In this document: positions 34,529-44,750 of the stretch, piece by piece
How the letters are laid out: the number at the start of each line of letters is the position of its first letter
Numbering within the stretch: the stretch's first letter is position 1
Position numbers and translations under genes: made by a program
DNA from: Macrotrachela quadricornifera
Taxonomy: Eukaryota; Rotifera; Eurotatoria; Philodinida; Philodinidae
Assembly: GCA_022393335.1 (NCBI GenBank)
Contig: JAJEKB010021543.1
Location: 2,390,019-2,454,018, forward strand
Direction: 5' to 3'
DNA: 64,000 nucleotides
Notes under the pieces: model-generated
Told to the model about the DNA's origin: nothing
The model's database searches: none
The model's input: only the letters and a program-made list of their open reading frames with translations

Positions 34529-35320
34529 CATGAATATTGCTTTTTGAGATTTTTTATCTATTTCAGATTTTCTTTTCATTTCAATATCGTCATGCTCTAC
34601 AAAGCTTAAAAAAGCAAAGGTGTTCTTTTATCAACAGGTTCTTGTATCTTGTTTCATAAGTGAGTATTGAGTAGAGTCGGTAGTTTTATTCATTTAGAAA
34701 CGTAAAATACATGATGTGATAAGTGTATGTCATATAAAAACATTTTGAACTAGAATATGAAAACGAACTATTACGACAAGTATTCAAATATATAACTAAC
34801 TATATGATTATGTAATGACTTATATTTAATTGACGAGAGAATACCACAAACTGATCAAATGCATTTTAAATATTATTAATGTCAATTTGTAGAGCTTGTT
34901 GAATTATTAATTTATATAATAAACACTTCGGCCAGCAACGGATTTCAGAGTAACTTTCTCATAATCAAAGTTTCTGTTAATCTATGAGGAATAGGGTATA
35001 AGTATAACAATAAACTATCACAATCTGAATTTCCATCTCATTTTTAAAGAGATCGATCATCAGGTAGTAAAACAATCTGCATTAATAAACTTAAAATCTC
35101 AGAAGTTCATAAGAATTCCAAGTATTTTCATTTAATTAGCAGCAATTAGTTATTCGTTAACTGCGGTGGCATTCTTTATTTAGGAAAGTGAAGCTCTCAA
35201 GACGCATTTCGTCCTTGCTTAACCTTTTGGGTCTGAGTGACAAACCTGTTCGTTCTAAGATTTTGCGGGCTGAATACCTTTATAAAACATGATGTTTTTG
35301 TTATTTAACCATATGAATTG
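34529..35320. other. Intergenic, no supported gene
   Basis: AT-rich without supported features. Confidence 0.45.
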
Positions 35321-35502
35321 CAGGGGCGTAAGTCACGTACCAAAGCGAGGGAGGGGGGGGGGGGAATGTAACTTCAGTTTTTCAGTTTCGACGACCAAAC
35401 AAATGGACTTTCCAGAAGCAAGGAGGGCTTAAACTCCTTTTTTCTACTAATTTTTCGGAAGCAGAGGGATGTAGCGCCGCCCCCCTCCTATTTATGCTAC
35501 TG
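35321..35502. mobile_element. hAT-like MITE, 182 bp
   Basis: The ends CAGGGGCGTAAGTC and, reverse-complemented, CAGTAGCATAAATAGG are imperfect inverted repeats with a CAG start and a G-run close behind. Flanks are ATGAATTG (35313-35320) and ATAAATTG (35503-35510), a 7/8 match to an 8-bp duplication as expected for hAT. Confidence 0.65.
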
Positions 35503-35711
35503 ATAAATTGTATGAATATTAGTATTTAAGATATTTGTTCGGTTAATGTTATCTACTTAAGTATAATTTCTATATTCTAAATGAAAACATGAGAAGTTCT
35601 GAGTGTGACAATGGCTAAAATGACTGAAATTTTTCAAGTTAGCGTACTATGAATCCTTCATAGTTCTATTGAAAGGAACAAGTTCTATCACAAAAAATAC
35701 TCATCGTGCCA

Positions 35712-35830
35712 AGCTATATCTATCTATCGATCGAGTCGATTCTCAATTCGGGGCTCATTGTGGGTCACCTCGTGTTTTACAAATACCTTACTTTTTGTAC
35801 CTTTAATACTACAATTTTTGAAAACTACCT
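35712..35830 (+). repeat. Dispersed repeat, copy 1
   Basis: Contains CTATCTATCTATCGA-like sequence, then GGGGCTCATTGTGGGTCACC and TTTTACAAATACC. The reverse complement of 44570-44720 is homologous. Confidence 0.6.
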
Positions 35831-36142
35831 CAATAAAGTAGAAGATTAAGTTTTCATAGAAAAATCTTCGTTTTTTATTTAACTTACCGTTAATTTCAGA
35901 AAATAAAAATTCATTTATCTTTATTCTATAAATACAAAATTTTTATTTCTATTCATTAGAGCCCATCGGTTCCAGGACTGGCTCGAGTCAAAAAAAATCT
36001 AAAAAATCGGGAGGCGGTCGATTGTGTGTAATATGAGTGAGTATTATGTGTAAATGAATATTTTTGTCAAAAAGTGAAAGATAGTCAACAAAAAGTAGAT
36101 AAAATAACAAAAATAGATTAAGATCAACAAATCAAAGAACAG

Positions 36143-37531
36143 TTATAGCATGAATGTGTGGGCAATCGCTTTTATGTTTTGTATATTATCATTCGTAGAG
36201 TTGTCTAAAATCCGTAAAACTCGGGATGCTGTTTGTTGAATTTTGGCTCTCTTTGGTTTTGGTACGAGACCTGTTACTATTTGAGTAATTTCATCGTCTA
36301 CGCATGATTGCTCTGTTTGAAGATCATTCAAAAAACGCCAAAATCCAGGATGGGCTGATTCTACGATACTGTTTAGTCGTCGGTGCCATCCTTCGACGGC
36401 GTTATTCGTATGATTGAACTGGTTCCTTAACAAATGGTGTACATTCCAAATTGTGATTGGAAATGTTGGACTTGTCCTTCTGTTGCGACTTCGAAATCTA
36501 CCGATTTAATAATCTTCAAAATAATTGTAAATGGGATCAAGATCTGGAATGTGTAGATCACCAATATCTGCAAATGCTGAATAGATGTCATTTGTTTCCA
36601 AAAAAGCTAATGCAGGAAGCATTCGTACTGCATGTGCATATTCCTCATCGTTTCCATATTGAGTTGTAAAACTTGATTTTTGAACTTGTCGATAGATGTT
36701 TTGTGTTAAATGAAAGAAACAAGCATGAATGCTTGATTGAGGTCAACAGGAATTGATGGCTTTCATTGCTCCTAATTCAAAGTCGATGAGAAATGAACTA
36801 GGATTGAATAGTGGTCTTAATGATATTATAGTATCGTAAACCCTCTTGTAATTTCCTTCGTCTTTGCGAGGCATAAGAACATAAGCCAATGGAATGATAT
36901 TGTCTTGTACTGAACCATGAATTGAGTTTAATTGGTAAAAAAGCTCAGTGACGACCTTGAATGTGCCATCCATATACACGTCTGTACAGGATTGAAGTAG
37001 ATTAAGTTGTTGGTTTGTTGCAAATATTAAGAAACGGTCCGAATCTTGATTCTCTGAGTCGTATTGTAAAAACTGTTCTTTTTTCTTTGTAAGAGCAAAT
37101 GAATTGTTTACTTGTATTTCTGACATTGACTGAGGATTTGCTGGAAAATTTAGATTTGCAGCACGTTGTCGGCATACGGTACGTTTCATGTTGTTAATAG
37201 GCCGAAGCTGGCTAAAGACTGCAGTAGATATAGTGGCAATGGATGTGGCAATAATTGAATGTGTGGTCATTGTTGTCTTAGACAGATCAGGAACTTCTGA
37301 ACGGCATTGACGAATTCCACTTATACTCGGATTTGGAGCATGATTGTGATCACCAACTCAATGACAAATTGTGTTATTGGTTGTATGCAACCTGGCTTTA
37401 CATTTCTGTTTGTTGCATTGTTTGCATCGCCAGTATATTTTACTTTCATGAGAACGTTCTGTAACGTAATCAAAACCGTTCTCAATCAGAACTGGTTTGC
37501 CTTTTTCAGTTGTAGAAAATAAAATTGACAT
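36143..37531 (-). pseudogene. MULE transposase relic 1 (FLYWCH + MULE)
   Basis: One minus-strand frame from ATG at 37531 to the stop at 36143 encodes about 462 codons broken by only three stops: TGA at 37358-37360, TGA at 36743-36745 and TAA at 36506-36508. The N-terminus is a FLYWCH-type zinc finger (KIYWRCKQCN, KCKARLHTT, then HNHAP). The MULE catalytic domain follows with CTDVYMDGTFKVV (first Asp), PLAYVLMPRK, LIDFELGAMKAI (second acidic residue) and NAVEGWHRRLN (Glu). No frameshift is present, so inactivation looks recent or by point mutation only. I did not find terminal repeats. In life it would catalyse cut-and-paste transposition in the nucleus. Confidence 0.87.
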
Positions 37532-38107
37532 GATATGTTCAAAATTTGATCCGTGATAATATGTTGTTGTATACGAATTTATTTAAAGCTTAACATACTC
37601 TCTTTACAGAAACGGCAGATATTTATAGGATGAATTAGATGAGGGATGGAATATACCAGAATACAATGCAGTATATTTTGGAAAATACACAAGATGTTAG
37701 ACGTTAAATTACATATGAAACTTAAGCAAGGAAGAAACCAAGAGAAAGCATTAGGGGAAAATTCCTGAGAGAACAAAAGAAACACATATATAGTTAACGT
37801 ATATGTGCAGGAAAGAAAGAGAACGAGCGAATATGTAGGGAAAATACCTTTATCACTTTCTCTTATGCCTTTCTTTGGTATCAATCAGTGCAGATAAATT
37901 TAGTATATGTGCACATGACTATCTGTTCTCATAATTGTCTTACACACAATTTCCTATTCTCACAATTGTCCGACACAATTATCTGCTCTCATAATTGTCT
38001 TACACACAATTGTCTGCACACAATTGTCTTGCACACAATAGCCATAGACCCAATAAAAATATATACAATTTGTACAGAATTTAACGAGGAATCTTTTTAT
38101 ACAAAAA
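37532..38107. other. Spacer with a tandem repeat
   Basis: At 37921-38040 the segment ATCTGTTCTCATAATTGTCT recurs after 60 bp, with shorter ACACACAATTGTCT units between. The remainder is non-coding. Confidence 0.6.
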
Positions 38108-38186
38108 CATTTTTTAGTGTTTAAGAAAATATTTTTTCACCAAAAGATCGCTCGTGAAATTCTCTATAAAACGTATATATTTTTAT

Positions 38187-40846
38187 GGCTTGTATTTAAT
38201 TGATAAATAAAAAAATACTGAATGATCAATAGAATAACATGATCATTAAATAAATGAAAAATGATAAATACGTAAAACTCGAACTACCAATAATTTATTC
38301 ATCTTAACAAATAAAAAAAGCACTTTTTTCACAATAATTTATTATTTTCAACAAATATAGAAATAAATCTTGACAATTATAGTATTAATTTTTGATAAAT
38401 AATAAAGCACAAATAATCATAATTATTTTGTTAACAAAGCTTTACTTGCCTTTTTAGGACGACCACGTTTTCTTTTTCCACCTATTTTTACATCTTTAGC
38501 TGCAGCTGGAGGTGTACAGTACTTTAGTCGTATTGCAAGCCCTATCACATGATTGCAAGCAAATTCTTTAAAAAATGATGGACAGTTACAAGATCCTTTT
38601 TTCCAAAGAGACGGATTGTTGGGTAAGATTACTTTCCAAATTTTTAATGATTCTTTGTAATCATCAAAGTTGTTCCATTTTTGTTTTTTGTATTTGTTTA
38701 CTTGCGTTCTTGTTAGGTTTTCAATTGCACCTGCTGGTACATAATAACTAGTCTTATCGGTAGCTTTTGATGCATACTGTATAATTGTTTTGGGACTTTT
38801 AGCGAATTGACAAGATTTGGTCCATTTACTCAATGTTATAGTTGGCTCATTTACAAATAAAATGGCATTTGGTTGGTTTTCATCACGATCTCTAGACCAT
38901 TTTCGAACCATTTCAATTGCAACAACCAAAAATCTGGAAAGTAAAATACGCTCTCTGAATGTCTTTTCTTGTTTGATAATGTTATTCGTAGCTTCTAAAG
39001 CATTGTTAGTGCTTGGTGTATATTCAGAATAGCCTTCATACCATCCCGAATGAGTCGTTAACCACTCTGATTTGAAATAATTGATTAAATCTTCATGCTT
39101 TTCATGTTTTTTTTAAAACAATTCTGATGCCAATTGAAAAGAATTAGTTGAGTTACATATTTGAAGCTGTTCAATGTCAATCATCACTTCATGACGTTCA
39201 TTTTTATCATTGATTAAACATAACTTGTTGTCTACAGCTCTACGTACATGAGTCCAACACATTACCATTTCATTTGATCCAAAAATAGAACCAAACGCAT
39301 TTCCTACAGCATCTGAGCCTTCAGCAATCAAGACTTCAGGTTGATATGTGTTGCTATTGTCTAATTCAAATAAACTATCACGAACAGCTTTAAAAATGAA
39401 TTCAAAATCATTTTGTTTTTCTTCAGTACACACAGCTAGACCAATTGGATAGAATTTTCTATCTAAATCGGTTGTACCAACAATTAAAACCGGAAATCCT
39501 TGTCAAATTAACTTATAAGTGGCGTCACAATGTATCTTATTTGATTTAATGGTGATTGATAGAATTCTCTTTGTAGTCAAGAAAAATCTAAATTTACATC
39601 CATTTTCTTCCGTATCTTCATCATCATCTATGTCATCTTCATATTGAACTTTGTGAGAACATACAATTGCTTCATTATTACTATCAGATATTTTCTGATT
39701 TTTGATGCACCATTCTTCCAACTCACCAAGACTTATTGTCATTTTGCCTTCACTTTCTTTGAATTGATGTAAATAATTCGACAATTCCTTCTGTTGTATT
39801 ATTGTTGTTCTGCTTTAGCACTTCTATTATTGCATTCGGTTTTAAATGTAGCTTGTACAATTCTTTTATTTTGACTTTTGCTTCTCTTGAAATACCTTGT
39901 TTGGAAAGAGCCAATTCATCATAATTATGAGAACTATCTGTTTTGTATACTACTACTTCATCTGAGTTGTTTGGATAATATACCTGAACGATCGCATTAC
40001 ACTGTGTACCACGTATTTTCACTTTATTGCAACGGTAATACACTTTTTTTCCATCACTACAATTGTTAGTATTATAAACACTCCATGTATCTTCACTTGC
40101 GATAACGACTTTTGCCTCTTCATCATTGGAATATGAAGCAAATTTTTCCCAAACCAATTTTCGTTTAGTCTTCTTCAATACACTAACGACTTCATCTAAT
40201 TCTGACTCAGAAGAGTAAGAGGAAATATAAACTGCAGTTCTTTTCATTATGATATCAATAGCTTTAATTCACCTTTGTTAAACGTTCAAGTGATGTTGTT
40301 GAATCATGCAATTACATAACCAATAACTTGACCATCTCTTTAACTTGATTCAACTTTTTATTTGACGTTAGAAGAAGAATGCGCAGGTATTTATACAAGT
40401 GAGAGGGGAAAAGAAAGTGGTAAATTTCCACCATTGTAGTGCGATATAATAGGGAAAAAAGATGATGTCATATCTTTCTTTTCACTTGGAAATAACACAG
40501 TTCAATACATATAAGGAATAAACCAAAGAATGAGAAAGAATAGAAAAGAAGATGAAGGACAGAAAAAAAGGGAAAATACCATATGACACACATATGATGG
40601 ACATATTGATCCATTTTCCCCGTTTGATTATCATTTATTATAACAAATTATCATTTTATATTTATTATTTGTGATAATATTAAATCAATTTTCATTTATG
40701 AAAGTCATTGATCATTAAGTATATTTATTGATACTACGTTAAATTATTGTTATTTAAATTTTTCTATTGGTCAAAAAATGCATTTATTCACTGGTACATT
40801 TTTATTGATCATTCAACGTATTTTATCGATCAATTAAATATAAGTC
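38187..40846 (-). mobile_element. MULE transposon, 2660 bp, with 9-bp target duplication
   Basis: The 9-bp sequence TATTTTTAT flanks the element at 38178-38186 and 40847-40855. Its ends GGCTTGTATTTAATTGAT and, reverse-complemented, GACTTATATTTAATTGAT are inverted; similarity continues inward through GAATGATCAATA. A 9-bp duplication and subterminal inverted repeats are typical of Mutator-like elements. It sits within the left arm of the foldback mariner. Confidence 0.88.
38423..40247 (-). pseudogene. MULE transposase relic 2 (FLYWCH-like, MULE, SWIM, AT-hook)
   Basis: Domain order from the ATG at 40247: a zinc-finger-like block (KKVYYRCNKVKIRGTQCNA ... SSHNY), then the MULE core with IHCDATYKL (first Asp), FPVLIVGTTDLDRKFYPIGL, LIAEGSDAVGNAFGSIFG (second Asp), MCWTHVRRAV and NNALEATNNII (Glu), a SWIM zinc finger (CNCPSFFKEFACNH) and a C-terminal AT-hook (KRGRPKKA). 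Damage is limited to a one-base frameshift near 39785-39800, a TGA at 39503-39505 where Trp is expected (KLNWQGFPV) and a TAA at 39113-39115. The coding region fills most of the 2660-bp element. Confidence 0.9.
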
Positions 40847-41388
40847 TATTTTTATTATCTTAAATAATCTCTACTATTTTGTGACATGCGATACAATCTA
40901 TTCGTCGAAGAATTGCAACTTTCAAACACAACAAATTTTCGAATTCTTTTCACAGCTTTTTTTAATTCTTGGATCATTGTTGCTTTGGATGTCACTTTGT
41001 TTCAGTTGATGACCTTCATAAATTCATTCCAAATACAATAACTCAATGGTTTAATATCAGGATTATTAAATGGCCAATGGTCTTTAACAATAAATACCGA
41101 AAAATTCTCTCAAAACCTGCTACAGTCGATCATGACCAATACATTAAAAAAGTGCTTCCTGTAGCACTTAAATATGGAAATTACGTCTTCGGAAATGAGT
41201 GAACATTCCAACAAGACGGTACTAGATCCTATATTCACCATTTAAAACAACAATGGTGCCATGACAAGTTTCCGGCATTTATTGATAAAGATCATTGGCC
41301 ATCTAATAGTCATGATATCAACCCATTGGATTATTGTGTTTGGGATGAATTTGTGAAGGTCATCAACTGAAACAAAGTGACATTCAAA

Positions 41389-41547
41389 CAAGGGGGAAAC
41401 AGCTGATTAGGAGTCTGATAATCACTCCTAATCACTGATAATCACTCCTAATCACTGATAATCACTATTAATCACTATTAATCACTATTAATCACTATTA
41501 ATCACTCCTAATCATATCTAATCAAATAATCAGCTGTTTCCCCCTTG
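41389..41547. mobile_element. hAT-like MITE, 159 bp, 8-bp duplication CATTCAAA
   Basis: A perfect 21-bp terminal inverted repeat begins CAAGGGGGAAACAGCTGATT. CATTCAAA flanks it at 41381-41388 and 41548-41555. The interior is a ~10-bp tandem repeat (TAATCACTCC, TAATCACTAT). The empty site survives in the inverted arm at about 40985, which lacks the insert. Confidence 0.9.
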
Positions 41548-41648
41548 CATTCAAAGCAACAATGATCCAAGAATTAAGAAAAGCTGTGAAAAAAATTCGA
41601 AAAGATGTTGTGTTTCAAAGTTGTAATTCTTCGACGAATAGATTGTAT

Positions 41649-41706
41649 CCATAGATGGAACCGGTCTGGATTTTTGAAGACCGGTACCGGTACCGGTTCC
41701 ATCTTT
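41649..41706. mobile_element. Tiny hAT-like MITE, 58 bp, 8-bp duplication GATTGTAT
   Basis: GATTGTAT flanks it at 41641-41648 and 41707-41714. The ends contain GATGGAACCGGT and its complement ACCGGTTCCATC, with ACCGGTACCGGT between. The opposite arm at about 40885-40900 (GCGATACAATCTATTCG) shows the uninterrupted site. Confidence 0.87.
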
Positions 41707-41828
41707 GATTGTATCGCATGTCACAAAATAATACAGAGTATTTAAGATAATAAAAATATATACATTTTATAGAGAATTTCACGAGCGATCTTTTGGTGAA
41801 AAAAATTTTCCTTAAACACTGAAAAATG

Positions 41829-42584
41829 AATGAGTTACATGAAAAATACTGAGAGCGCCATTCATTTTGACTCACCCATTACTATTCTCCTGCAACGCAT
41901 ACCTAACAGAGTCTATCTTATCATTATGACGGTGAGATTGTACAAATACTTTAGTTGCTACATTGTATAAGAAGGGTATTTCATGTAACCAAAAAAGGAT
42001 CCGAGGGTGTATCCAGATGAAGAATCTTTTCAAGTTCTGTATAAAGCCGTGTTTTTAGAATACGGTGAGAGAAAAAAATCTTCGATATGATTTTAAAATC
42101 CTTTTTTTACTGTGACGCTTTACTAGAAGAAAACACAATCTTAATTGAACCAAAAAATTTTTCCTACCACTGTGAATGATTGTACCGAAACAAAGTTGAA
42201 TCGTCATCCGTAGAAATGATTCGTATATACGTATATTTTTATTTAATTCATTTTTTCTCGCTTCATAAAAAGCAAGCAGGACACGGTAATGAATCATTCT
42301 TCCTACTCATGAGTCATCGAAGATGGTGTGTGTATATAGAAAAATTTATTTCAAAATATTTCTTTCAAACATTTATCGAAACTACGATTTAATATCATAA
42401 AGTAGAAAAACGTATAAAAGCTAATGAGTAGAAAGAAAGAAGGTAAACTAAATTTAGTCATAAAAAATACGACATTACAGACGACAGGAATGAAGTAGAA
42501 ACGTAATATTGGTTTTTTCCAACTTGCGATGTCATACATAACATAAAGAGAAGAAAGAGAAAAATTCATAGACGTTGTCAATTT
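41829..42584. other. Intergenic, no supported gene
   Basis: ORFs overlap on both strands without motifs. Confidence 0.45.
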
Positions 42585-42594
42585 TATATAAAGG
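42585..42594 (+). promoter_or_regulatory. TATA box candidate
   Basis: TATATAAAGG lies 59 nt before the ATG at 42653, the position expected for a TATA box with a short 5' leader. Confidence 0.5.
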
Positions 42595-42652
42595 AACAAC
42601 AACTGTCATATCAATACGTAAGCTTTATTTCACACAACATTTTAACTACAAA

Positions 42653-43051
42653 ATGGCGAATAAAAAATCGAAACAATGGACTTATGATCAGAAAACTGGG
42701 GAGTTATGCGATGACCGAGGTAAATGCTCGAAGGCAAAATCGGGTCATGATGATTATCAGAATCCAGGGGACGATAAAATCAAAGGAAAAGGACCAATCC
42801 CGCTTGGCAACTGGACCGTTGACTCATGTTATAAGAAGACAGAATCAGCAAAATATCAACGTTGTTATTTGACGCCAGATAAGGACACGAATTCCTATGG
42901 AAGAACAGCAATACAAGCACATGGTCCTGGGCGTACTGACGGCTGTATAGCAACTGATCGAGCAAACGAATTCAAAAAAGGCGATAAGATCAAAGTTACC
43001 AGAAACGAATCTTCTAGTAATTCGGGAAACGATACTTGTTGTCTGCAGTAA
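42653..43051 (+). CDS. Tlde1 (DUF2778)-like L,D-transpeptidase-fold protein, probable horizontal acquisition
   Basis: This intronless 132-aa ORF opens WTYDQKTGEL, the usual start of the Tlde1/DUF2778 domain (W-x-Y-x-x-x-TG-x-L). It continues with GKGPIPLGNWTV (GPIP-x-G-x-[YW] turn), RCYLTPDKDT, GRTAIQAHG and DGCIATDRANEF. His90 and Cys98 form the HG...GCI catalytic pair that characterises L,D-transpeptidase-type enzymes; the usual Ser before GC is Asp here. The known bacterial members include type VI secretion effectors that cut or exchange peptidoglycan peptides. There is no signal peptide; a Ser/Asn-rich tail ends CCLQ. The ATG at 42653 is preferred over an in-frame 42575 start because it lies after the TATA box, has a purine at -3 and begins just before the domain. 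AATAAA at 43069-43074 follows the stop closely. Role (antibacterial or other) is inference. Confidence 0.68.
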   Translation: MANKKSKQWTYDQKTGELCDDRGKCSKAKSGHDDYQNPGDDKIKGKGPIPLGNWTVDSCYKKTESAKYQRCYLTPDKDTNSYGRTAIQAHGPGRTDGCIATDRANEFKKGDKIKVTRNESSSNSGNDTCCLQ

Positions 43052-43068
43052 AATTGAGCCAAACTGAT

Positions 43069-43074
43069 AATAAA
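43069..43074 (+). terminator. AATAAA polyadenylation signal candidate
   Basis: AATAAA is 18 nt after the TAA of the Tlde1-like gene. Confidence 0.45.
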
Positions 43075-43514
43075 CGTAGTTCTCTTTAGAAAAACATGAA
43101 CTATATTCGAATTTTTCTTCATGTCTCAATACTCTTTTTCCTTGTTTAATAATAATATTGTCGACAAAAAAAAACAATCACGATATCATCACACTTCATA
43201 CTAATGGCTTCCAAGTGTCTTTTCCTATTACTCGATCTTTGCAGAAGCATCTGCAGCTTTTGTTGAGCTCGCATATACTTCACATTGAAACGTATTTTTC
43301 ATGTTGTAATCTTAGATTTAAAATTTCTGCACTAATGAAGTATCAGACGTTATCTAATAGTAATGAATAAGTCTTAAGTTAAACTAATAACTTGGTAGAA
43401 GACCTTGTACAGCATCGGAGACGGATACAAACGAACCATGTTGTTGTCACTGTCTAAACCTTTTGTGTCTTCAATGAAATCCCTTCCTAACGATTTAAAC
43501 TGACCTCCTCAGAA

Positions 43515-43972
43515 AGAAGAGGAGGTTTACAGAACCCCTCGAAAAGGTTCTGAAGATTTGTAAAAGATTCCAAATGTGTTTAAAGTCTCAAAAAAGCGAT
43601 AAAAAATTCGACAGAAACTTTTTGGGGGTTCTGCGTTTTACCCACTCGCAGAACCATATCTTACAGAACCTTTCTTAGGTTCTGTAGAGAAAAAAGAGGT
43701 TCTGTGAGGAAAAAACAAAACCATTAGGGTTTTGTATAATGGTTTTGTACTGAACCCTCAAGGCTTTGTGTTTTCCTCATAGAACCTCTTTTTTCTCTAT
43801 AGAACCTATGGAAAGGTTCTGTAAGACATGGTTCTGCGAGTGGGTAAAACGCAGGACCTTCAAAAGGTTCTGTAGAATTTTTTTATCGTTCTTTTGAGAC
43901 TTTGGGCACATTTGGAGGCTTTTGCAAGTCTACAGAACTTTTTCGGGGGTCCTGCAAACCTCCTTTTTTTTA
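43515..43972. mobile_element. Long near-perfect hairpin element
   Basis: Arms 43515-43740 and about 43750-43972 are inverted copies with few mismatches: GGAGGTTTACAGAACCCC against GGGGGTCCTGCAAACCTCC, and TTTTACCCACTCGCAGAACC against GGTTCTGCGAGTGGGTAAAA. The loop is under 40 bp. Multiple AGAACC/GGTTCT motifs occur in each arm. It is non-coding. Confidence 0.85.
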
Positions 43973-44228
43973 CCAGAGTAGTCTGTAACACTGCTTTAAA
44001 CAATAATTGCTTCGTTTTATTAAACTTTCGCTCAGTATATTTTTAGTCTTACGCCAAAAATATGAGAAGCTGGATACGATTAGCATTCCTCAATTCTTAA
44101 AATACTCAAGATGTCTTCAAAAAGTCGATGATTTTTTAAGTTATAGAAACAATTTCTGATTGAAAACTATGAAAGTAGTGAAACTCAAGAAGATACTCTC
44201 CATAAAAACTTGTCAATGCAGTCCCTTT

Positions 44229-44531
44229 GGGACTAAAATGTGGAACTCACATAGCTTTAAACAATTGGATCTCAGCTAAATAATCATAGGAACCAATTTC
44301 TGCATCGTGCGTGCCTATAATGAAGGGGTGGCTGTAATGGAGGGGTGGCTGTAATGGAGGGGTGGCTGTAATGGAGGGGTGGTTGTAATGGAGGGGTGGC
44401 TGTAATGGAGAGGTGGCTGTAATGGTGCGCTGCCCATAATGAGAATCTCTGTAAGGGAAAGGGGTGCAAAGAGAAGCCGCAAAACTTCGACTTAAAACTT
44501 ACACTCACATTTTTCATATGTGAGTTCCACA
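44229..44531 (-). repeat. MITE-like repeat with 17-bp tandem core
   Basis: The ends GTGGAACTCACATA and TATGTGAGTTCCAC are inverted. Inside, 44320-44430 has about seven units of TGTAATGGAGGGGTGGC. The reverse complement is homologous to 14466-14700. The ORF across the tandem core is an artefact. Confidence 0.75.
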
Positions 44532-44569
44532 AAACTTATTATTTTTGGTATAATACAAAACGCACGATT

Positions 44570-44720
44570 TTTTTATTATAAAGAAGTTATTTTTTGGGAA
44601 AATATGTCTTTTTTGTAGGGGTATTTGTAAAATACGAGATGACCCACAATGAGCGCCGAATCGGAAGCCGACTTGATAGATAGATAGAGCTCGACGAGCT
44701 GATCCAACAATGATCCGCAA
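44570..44720 (-). repeat. Dispersed repeat, copy 2
   Basis: Homologous, inverted, to 35712-35830 (GATGACCCACAATGAGCGCC, GATAGATAGATAG). Short ATGATCCACAATGA units follow to 44750. Confidence 0.6.
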
Positions 44721-44750
44721 TGATCCACAATGAGTCAAAAAAGTGAAATA

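Larger units (their letters stand above)
38108..41828 (+). mobile_element. Foldback mariner derivative hosting three later insertions
   Basis: The outer ends are inverted: 38108-38186 (TTTAAGAAAATATTTTTTCA, CGCTCGTGAAATTCTC) and 41750-41828. Removing the MULE at 38187-40846, the left arm continues at 40847-41036 as an inverted copy of the transposase 3' end found in the right arm (41341-41767). The central unique part, 41038-41370, encodes a mariner-like DDE C-terminal half: DHDQYIKKVLPVALKYGN, TFQQDGTRSYIHH (second Asp), then NSHDINPLDYCVWDEF (third Asp) and, past the inserted MITEs, QELRKAVKKIRKDVVF and SCNSSTNRLYRMSQ. TGA replaces Trp in NE(W)TFQQDG and IN(W)NKV. The N-terminal half is missing, so it is non-autonomous and dead. 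Confidence 0.82.

Noticed and set aside
40969..41202. ORF starting MDHCCFGCHF
   Set aside because: Its first part is the inverted copy of the mariner 3' end read backwards; only the second half is transposase sequence.
41400..41540. CRISPR-like array of short regular repeats
   Set aside because: The ~10-bp units are contiguous without spacers and lie within a MITE with terminal repeats and a target duplication.
44284..44532. ORF with SITATPPLQPPLHY repeats resembling a Pro-rich protein
   Set aside because: It is the translation of the 17-bp tandem repeat.
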